NCBI GenBank assembly: GCA_017446355.1
Contig: JAFSQZ010000099.1
Location: forward strand, 1 to 17,440
Length of the DNA: 17,440 bases
DNA from: Neisseriaceae bacterium
Lineage (GTDB): Bacteria; Pseudomonadota; Gammaproteobacteria; Burkholderiales; Neisseriaceae
Direction: 5' to 3'
Shown piece by piece: positions 13,024 through 17,440 of the stretch; position 1 is the stretch's first letter, and each line of letters starts with the position of its first letter. Below the pieces are notes generated by a model. It searched no databases. It was not told where the DNA came from and saw nothing but the letters and a program-made list of their open reading frames with translations. The position numbers were made by a program, and so were the translations under genes.

Positions 13024-15009
13024 TTAGCTGATAATCAATTGTTTAACGGTTGCCACAACGTTTTCTGTGGTGAAACCAAATTCTTTAAACAATAAGTTGG
13101 CAGGTGCTGATTCGCCAAAACGGTCTAAACCGATGACTTTTCCGTTTAAACCAACGTATTTGTACCAGCCTGATGTTGTGCCTGCTTCAATGGCGATGCG
13201 CGGTAGATTTTCAGGCAGCACGCTTTGTTGATAAGCTGCGTCTTGTTGGTCAAAGATATTGGTTGATGGCATAGAAACAACATTTACGTCAATACCTTGT
13301 TCTGCAAGAACTTTTTGAGCGTTTAAGGCTAATTCTACTTCTGAACCTGTGGCGATTAAAACGGCTTTTGCTGCTTTGCTTGCGCGTAATACGTAGCCAC
13401 CACGACGAATATTGGCAAGTTGTTGTTCATCACGAGTGATGAATGGTAAATTTTGACGGCTGAAAATTAAGCAACTTGGTGTTTGACGTGCTTTAATGGC
13501 TTCTGACCAAGCAATCAGGCTTTCAGCCGTGTCGCAAGGTCGCCAAACCGCCATATTGGGAATCATACGTAAAGTGGCGATTTGTTCTATGGGTTGGTGT
13601 GTTGGTCCGTCTTCGCCCAAGCCGATGGAATCGTGTGTGAATACAAAAACGGGGTTGATTTTCATCAGTGATGCCATACGTAAGGCATTGCGTGCGTATT
13701 CACTAAACATTAAGAATGTTGCACCAAATGGACGTACGCCACCGTGTAGCGTCATACCGTTGATAATGGCAGACATCGCAAATTCGCGCACGCCGTAATG
13801 AACATAGTTGCCACCTTGTTGTGGTAACACTGATACACTGTTTGACCAGTTGGTTAAATTTGATGGGGTTAAGTCGGCGGAGCCACCAACTAATTCAGGC
13901 AGCACTTGTGCCAAAATTTCAATGCTGTTTTGACTGGCTTTTCGTGTGGCGATTTTTTCGGCTTTGGCAACAATATCGTTTAAGGCTGCCTGAATGTGTG
14001 CATCAAAGTTTTCAGGCAGCTTGCCTGCTAAACGGCGCAAAAATTCTGCAGCTTTTTCTGGATATTTGGTTTGATATTGAGCAAAAGTGTCGTTCCATTT
14101 TTGTTCTAATGCCATACCTTTTGTTTTGGCGTCCCATTGTTGATAAATTTCTTGTGGAATAACAAATGGTTCGTGTTCCCAACCTAAATGAGCGCGTGTG
14201 GCGGTGATTTCTTCATCACCTAATGGTGAGCCATGTACTTTGTGGCTGCCTTCTTTATTGGCTGCACCTTTGCCAATTAGTGTTTTGCAACAAATAATGG
14301 AAGGTTTGCTTTGCTCTTCTTTGGCTGCGCAAATGGCAGCACGAATGGCTTCTGGATTGTGTCCATCTATATTGGCAATTACGTGCCAACCGTAGCTAGA
14401 AAAGCGTTCAGGAATGTTTTCTGTGAACCAGCCATCAACTTTGCCATCAATGGAAATGTTGTTGTCATCATACAAAACAATTAACTTGCCCAATCCCAAA
14501 GTACCTGCTAATGATGCGGCTTCGTGCGAGATGCCTTCCATTAAACAGCCGTCTCCTAAAAAGACGTAAGTATGATGGTCAACAATGTTTAAGCCATCTT
14601 GATTAAATTCTTCGGCAAGTAATTTTTCTGCTAATGCCATACCCACAGCATTGGCAATACCTTGTCCCAAAGGTCCTGTGGTGGTTTCTACACCATCGGT
14701 ATAACCATATTCTGGGTGTCCTGGTGTTTTGCTGTGTAACTGACGAAAATTTTTTAAGTCATCAATAGAAAGATTGTAGCCACTTAAATGCAACACGCTG
14801 TAAAGCAAAGCAGATGCGTGTCCGTTGGATAAAACAAAACGGTCGCGATTGGCAAAATGTGGGTTAGTAGGATTGTGTTGCAAAAATTCTCGCCACAAAA
14901 TATCTGCCATATCTGCCATACCCATTGGTGCGCCAGGGTGTCCTGAATTGGCTTTTTGTACCATATCCATAGACAAAAAGCGAATGGCATTAGCGGTTGC
15001 GGTTGACAT
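13024..15009 (-). CDS. tkt: Transketolase
   Basis: 661 residues, normal for bacterial transketolase. It is a cytosolic ThDP enzyme that moves two-carbon units between sugar phosphates in the pentose phosphate pathway. The N-terminal domain has GHPGAPMG (His24 in the active site), SNGHAS (His64) and the ThDP/metal motif GDG...NN (152-184). HGSPLG contributes His259. The middle domain has the catalytic glutamate in VREFAMSAI (Glu409) and THDSIGLGEDGPTHQP, typical of transketolase rather than DXS. A good AAGGAAG ribosome site precedes the ATG. A possible promoter (TTGATT, 17 bases, TTTAAA on the minus strand at 15078-15106) would give a 60-base leader containing two DUS copies. Several DUS cores fall inside the gene (13210, 13894, 13983, 14011). 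It stands alone, with its own terminator. Confidence 0.97.
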   Translation of the reverse strand: MSTATANAIRFLSMDMVQKANSGHPGAPMGMADMADILWREFLQHNPTNPHFANRDRFVLSNGHASALLYSVLHLSGYNLSIDDLKNFRQLHSKTPGHPEYGYTDGVETTTGPLGQGIANAVGMALAEKLLAEEFNQDGLNIVDHHTYVFLGDGCLMEGISHEAASLAGTLGLGKLIVLYDDNNISIDGKVDGWFTENIPERFSSYGWHVIANIDGHNPEAIRAAICAAKEEQSKPSIICCKTLIGKGAANKEGSHKVHGSPLGDEEITATRAHLGWEHEPFVIPQEIYQQWDAKTKGMALEQKWNDTFAQYQTKYPEKAAEFLRRLAGKLPENFDAHIQAALNDIVAKAEKIATRKASQNSIEILAQVLPELVGGSADLTPSNLTNWSNSVSVLPQQGGNYVHYGVREFAMSAIINGMTLHGGVRPFGATFLMFSEYARNALRMASLMKINPVFVFTHDSIGLGEDGPTHQPIEQIATLRMIPNMAVWRPCDTAESLIAWSEAIKARQTPSCLIFSRQNLPFITRDEQQLANIRRGGYVLRASKAAKAVLIATGSEVELALNAQKVLAEQGIDVNVVSMPSTNIFDQQDAAYQQSVLPENLPRIAIEAGTTSGWYKYVGLNGKVIGLDRFGESAPANLLFKEFGFTTENVVATVKQLIIS

Positions 15010-15051
15010 AAAACTTCCTTTATATTTAATAAGATGATGAGTGTTGAAGTG

Positions 15052-15079
15052 TTCAGGCAGCCTGAAATTCAGGCAGCTT
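15052..15079. repeat. Two adjacent DUS copies upstream of tkt
   Basis: TTCAGGCAGCCTGAA (15052-15066) is followed after one base by TTCAGGCAGCTT (15068-15079). This is the only place in the window with two DUS copies in direct contact. Confidence 0.9.
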
Positions 15080-15141
15080 TAAAGTTGTGAAATTTTTTTA
15101 AATCAACAAAGATAAATCCATTTATCCAAAACCTAAAAAAT

Positions 15142-15208
15142 AAAATAGCCGACCATGCTTATCAAGAAAAAGCAAAGGCGGCATTGGTGTTATGAATGGC
15201 TATTTTTT
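15142..15208. other. Intergenic hairpin, possible small RNA or terminator
   Basis: AAAATAGCC (15142-15150) pairs exactly with GGCTATTTT (15198-15206). Inside it ACCATGC pairs with GCATTGGT apart from one bulged base. T-rich bases follow the stem on both strands (TTTTTT on plus; TTTTATTTTTT on minus). It lies in the 440-base gap between hslO and tkt. It could terminate hslO transcription on the minus strand or be a small structured RNA; there is no coding potential. No known RNA family is recognised. Confidence 0.4.
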
Positions 15209-15258
15209 GTCAGTTGGAGAAGCATTGGATTTCCTTTGTTTGGTTTTAACCACGATTG

Positions 15259-15284
15259 AAATTATGCCACTTTTAACATAATTT
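15259..15284. repeat. Perfect inverted repeat AAATTATG-10-CATAATTT
   Basis: Eight-base AT-rich arms around a ten-base spacer in the hslO-tkt gap. It could be an operator-like dyad or a chance AT-rich palindrome. Confidence 0.3.
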
Positions 15285-15313
15285 GACAATTTTACGCTGT
15301 AAATTTTCAGGCA

Positions 15314-15437
15314 GAAACCTTTGCAAAATCTTACTTTTTATGATTCGTTATTTTAAGCGTAAGAAAAACAAAACAATTAAGATTTTCTCCCATTCGCTTA
15401 CGCTCAAAATCTGAATAACGCGTTTTGCAAAGGTTTC
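15314..15437. mobile_element. MITE-like element inserted in a DUS
   Basis: A 124-base element with perfect 15-bp terminal inverted repeats, GAAACCTTTGCAAAA (15314-15328) and TTTTGCAAAGGTTTC (15423-15437). Inside, CGTTATT/AATAACG (15346-15352/15414-15420) and GCGTAAG/CTTACGC (15357-15363/15397-15403) continue the palindromic structure. The element is flanked on both sides by AGGCA (15309-15313 and 15438-15442). Removing it and one AGGCA restores TTTTCAGGCAGCCT, a DUS. It has no coding capacity. The tip sequence is similar to IS ends that I remember from Neisseria (ACCTTTGCAAAA), but the parent family is not established here. Confidence 0.65.
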
Positions 15438-15451
15438 AGGCAGCCTAAATA

Positions 15452-16339
15452 TTATTGCAAAGGCACAGATTGTTGTTTACTTAATGCAAGAATATCTACG
15501 CCAAATAAAGTATTGATATCGGTTTCATCAAAAGTGTAACGTTCGTTGCAAAAATCGCAGTTAATGGTAACACTTCCTTCTTCGGCAATGACTTTGCCTA
15601 CTTCTTCTGCACCTAACATCAGTAACATATCGCTGACTTTTCCGCGTGAACACGTGCAAGCAAATTCTAAATGTTCCGCTGGGAAAATTCGCGGCGGAGT
15701 TTCGTGATAAAGACGATACAATAAATGTTCTGCGTCCAATTGTAATAATTCTGACGAATCAATGGTTTGTGCCAAAGTTTTAACGTGTTGCCAAGCGTTT
15801 TCGTCCAATTCTTTTTCAGGCAGCTTTTGCAACAATAAGCCTGATACGGTTTCATCGTTTGCCGCTAATGCAATATGGGTTTGCAGTTGTTCGGAGCGTT
15901 CCATATAGTTCATCAACATTTGCGCGATGTTTTTGCCTTCCAAAGGTACAATTCCTTGCCATTGTTCACCTTCTTTGGGTTGTAAAGTGATGGCAAAAAT
16001 GCCATTTTCGCCCAGTAAATGCACTAAATCTGCGTCATCTGCCACGTTTGCATTTTCGTCCCAACGCGCCACCGCTCGCAAGGTGTTGTCGGAAGTGGCT
16101 TCCACCACCAACATTTTTAATATGCCTTGTCCTTGTACTTGCAAAATAAGTGTGCCATCAATTTTTAAATTGCTGGACAATAATGCGCCTGCCGCTAAAA
16201 GTTCGCCCAAAGCACGGCGAATGGCTAATGGATAATGTTTGCGCGACACAATGTGTTGCCAAACTTCTTGCACGCGCATATGTAAACCGCGCACTGGCAT
16301 ATCGTCAAAAAGAAAACGGATTCGTTGATTGTTCATCAT
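15452..16339 (-). CDS. hslO: Hsp33 redox-regulated chaperone
   Basis: 295 residues, the usual Hsp33 length. It is a cytoplasmic holdase activated when oxidation releases zinc from its C-terminal switch. The N-terminal core (about 1-180) includes VRGLHMRVQEVWQHI and the LGELLAAGALLSSNLK helix. The zinc switch is complete: Cys228 and Cys230 in CTCSR, and Cys261 and Cys264 in CDFC. The second pair usually has the pattern C-x2-C as here. The frame offers two adjacent ATG codons (16339 and 16336) after an AAAAGAG stretch; I chose the first. A DUS core lies inside the gene (15815-15826). It is a single-gene unit between hisA and tkt. The 112 bases upstream contain a possible weak promoter only. Confidence 0.97.
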   Translation of the reverse strand: MMNNQRIRFLFDDMPVRGLHMRVQEVWQHIVSRKHYPLAIRRALGELLAAGALLSSNLKIDGTLILQVQGQGILKMLVVEATSDNTLRAVARWDENANVADDADLVHLLGENGIFAITLQPKEGEQWQGIVPLEGKNIAQMLMNYMERSEQLQTHIALAANDETVSGLLLQKLPEKELDENAWQHVKTLAQTIDSSELLQLDAEHLLYRLYHETPPRIFPAEHLEFACTCSRGKVSDMLLMLGAEEVGKVIAEEGSVTINCDFCNERYTFDETDINTLFGVDILALSKQQSVPLQ

Positions 16340-16493
16340 ATTGCTCTTTTGAAAAGTGTTGCTGGGAAAAATAAAGGCAAATCAGAAAAATACAAGTTTT
16401 TTGGTTGGCGTTTGTAAAACCTTCCTTTTATATTTGTTATGTATATGTTGGGAGATTTTATTGTGTTTAGAATGAAGAGTTGTTATACGGCAT
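16340..16493. other. Intergenic stretch between hslO and hisA
   Basis: No coding sequence is visible. On the plus strand TTGTGT and TATACG are separated by 17 bases (about 16461-16489), a moderate promoter match just before the terminator hairpin. The dyad TGTTAT-ACGGC-ATAACA (16481-16497) overlaps the proposed -10. On the minus strand TTGTAT and TATTTT spaced by 16 bases could be a weak hslO promoter. Confidence 0.3.
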
Positions 16494-16545
16494 AACACCC
16501 CAAAGGTTGGATAGTTTGTCAAACTTTTGGGGTGTTTTATTTTTC
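16494..16545 (+). terminator. Plus-oriented terminator without a plus-strand gene
   Basis: AACACCCCAAAGGTTGG (16494-16510) pairs with CAAACTTTTGGGGTGTT (16520-16536), including eleven continuous pairs at the base. T-rich sequence follows on the plus strand only (GTTTTATTTTTC). It lies 18 bases beyond the hisA stop on the minus strand, where it could still act as a hairpin but has no U tract. Confidence 0.75.
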
Positions 16546-16553
16546 AGGCAGCC

Positions 16554-17291
16554 TTATACCAAGCTGTCTGCAAGTTGTTGCGCTTGAGCAAAATCAATGC
16601 TGCCTTCATAAATGGCACGACCAGTAATCGCACCTGCAATGCCTTCGTGTGCAACGGTACATAGGGCGCGTACATCGTCTAAATTGGTTAATCCACCCGA
16701 TGCAATCACTGGAATATTCACGGCTTGCGCTAATTTTACTGTGGCATCTATGTTGATGCCACTCATCATTCCATCGCGACCAATATCGGTATAAATAATG
16801 CTGTTGACACCATCGTTTTCAAATTGTTTACTTAAATCAATTACGTGATGTTTGGTAACCGTTGCCCAGCCGTCAATGGCAACCATTCCTTCTTTGGCAT
16901 CTAAACCAACGATGATGTGTCCTGCGAATTCTTGACAGGCTTGGCGCACAAATTCGGGATTTTTTACGGCTGCTGTGCCGATAATGACATCGGTTAAACC
17001 TAAATTTAGGTATTTTTCAATGGTTGCTAAATCACGAATACCGCCACCTAGTTGCACGGGAATGGCGTGCGAAACGGCAGCTAAAATTTCACTGATGGCT
17101 GGAAAGTTTTTGGGCTCACCAGCAAATGCACCATCTAAATCTACTAAATGTAAACGGCGCGCACCTTGACTTAACCAATGACTTGCCATTTGTGCAGGAC
17201 GGTCGGAAAATACGGTGGCTTGTTCCATTAAACCTTGTTTTAAGCGGACGCATTCACCATTTTTTAAATCAATTGCAGGAATCAGTTGCAT
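16554..17291 (-). CDS. hisA: HisA, ProFAR isomerase
   Basis: 245 residues, full length. It catalyses the Amadori isomerisation of ProFAR to PRFAR, step four of histidine synthesis, in a TIM barrel. The N-terminal PAIDLKNGECVRLKQG carries catalytic Asp8. HLVDLDGA (48-55) and QLGGGIRD (80-87) form phosphate and substrate sites. GLDAK carries the second catalytic Asp131, and YTDIGRDGMMSG (167-178) and ASGGL (197-201) are also conserved. It follows hisH by 76 bases and is probably cotranscribed with it. The order hisH-hisA is common in his operons, where hisF often follows, but here hslO follows instead. A DUS (17299-17310) sits just upstream of the ATG in place of a clear ribosome site, and another DUS core starts right after the stop (16543-16553). 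Confidence 0.97.
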   Translation of the reverse strand: MQLIPAIDLKNGECVRLKQGLMEQATVFSDRPAQMASHWLSQGARRLHLVDLDGAFAGEPKNFPAISEILAAVSHAIPVQLGGGIRDLATIEKYLNLGLTDVIIGTAAVKNPEFVRQACQEFAGHIIVGLDAKEGMVAIDGWATVTKHHVIDLSKQFENDGVNSIIYTDIGRDGMMSGINIDATVKLAQAVNIPVIASGGLTNLDDVRALCTVAHEGIAGAITGRAIYEGSIDFAQAQQLADSLV

Positions 17292-17298
17292 AATGTCT

Positions 17299-17310
17299 TT
17301 CAGGCAGCTT
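17299..17310. repeat. DUS upstream of hisA
   Basis: TTCAGGCAGCTT; the minus strand reads AAGCTGCCTGAA seven bases before the hisA ATG. Confidence 0.85.
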
Positions 17311-17351
17311 TGCGCTGCGTTTAGTTAAGGTTAATCAAATGGTTACCTTTT

Positions 17352-17366
17352 TTCAGGCAGCCTGAA
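17352..17366. repeat. DUS adjoining the hisH stop codon
   Basis: TTCAGGCAGCCTGAA lies one base beyond the hisH TAA on the minus strand. It is near-palindromic and could form a small hairpin between hisH and hisA; a clear terminator is not seen. Confidence 0.85.
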
Positions 17367-17367
17367 A

Positions 17368-17440
17368 TTAAGGTTTCCACAATAAAAAGTTACTCAATAA
17401 TTGTAAGCCCGCTAGATGGCTTTTTTCGGTGTGAAATTGG
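17368..17440 (-). CDS. hisH: HisH C-terminus (partial)
   Basis: Only the last 23 codons are inside the window; the gene runs off the right end. Read from the minus strand, the residues are QFHTEKSHLAGLQLLSNFLL, then WKP and TAA (17368-17370). This matches the C-terminus of the glutaminase subunit of imidazole glycerol phosphate synthase. The His and Glu of its Cys-His-Glu triad lie in the pattern QFHPEKS; here Thr replaces the usual Pro. HisH supplies ammonia to HisF. Its position directly upstream of hisA supports the call. It is too short for an ordinary open-frame scan to pick up. Confidence 0.85.
   Translation of the reverse strand, partial: QFHTEKSHLAGLQLLSNFLLWKP

Noticed and set aside
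1..17440. tRNA, rRNA, prophage, toxin-antitoxin or defence genes
   Set aside because: No cloverleaf, rRNA motif or relevant protein signature was seen on either strand; the gene content is chiefly housekeeping.

Overview
The window looks like a low-GC member of the Neisseriaceae. The strongest sign is about 40 copies of a DNA uptake sequence (DUS) core in 17.4 kb. Most asymmetric copies read GCTGCCTGAA on one strand, which matches the AG-simDUS dialect (AGGCTGCCTGAA) described for Simonsiella muelleri and relatives rather than the Neisseria core GCCGTCTGAA. Simonsiella, or a close relative such as Alysiella, is my best guess; the genus is an inference from the DUS dialect and AT-rich composition.

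Layout. 1-609 has no gene and holds two tandem copies of a repeat of about 300 bp full of small hairpins. 610-4804 is a probable minus-strand operon: recN (DNA repair), menA (DHNA prenyltransferase), an RsmB-type rRNA methyltransferase and a small unknown three-helix membrane protein. 4805-5200 holds the recN promoter and a decayed IS30-type transposase start. 5201-5779 (+) encodes a secreted protein with four Cys-x7-Cys Sel1/Hcp-like repeats and has its own terminator. 5932-8713 (-) carries ftsK followed by the ISC-type ferredoxin fdx. Divergent from ftsK is apbC/mrp (8798-9850, +), an Fe-S carrier ATPase. A DUS-pair terminator separates it from a sensor histidine kinase (10076-11473, -) that has no response regulator beside it. 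Then come lysC (aspartokinase), tkt (transketolase), a 440-bp gap with an apparent MITE inserted into a DUS, hslO (Hsp33), a gap with a plus-oriented terminator, hisA and the last codons of hisH.

Most genes are housekeeping and mostly in short, separately terminated units. At three places a DUS or DUS-like sequence and its inverse form the terminator stem (after apbC, lysC and tkt). At others a DUS sits at a start or stop codon (rsmB, recN, hisA, hisH). Three genes (ftsK, the kinase, lysC) can be extended to upstream TTG codons, but -10 boxes close upstream favour the internal ATG, and those starts are used here.

I see no defence island, prophage, CRISPR array, tRNA or rRNA. The points most worth a second look are the hairpin-rich tandem repeat with a compensatory base change, the MITE-like insertion in a DUS, the Cys-rich repeat protein beside an IS remnant, and two intergenic structured stretches that could be small RNAs.
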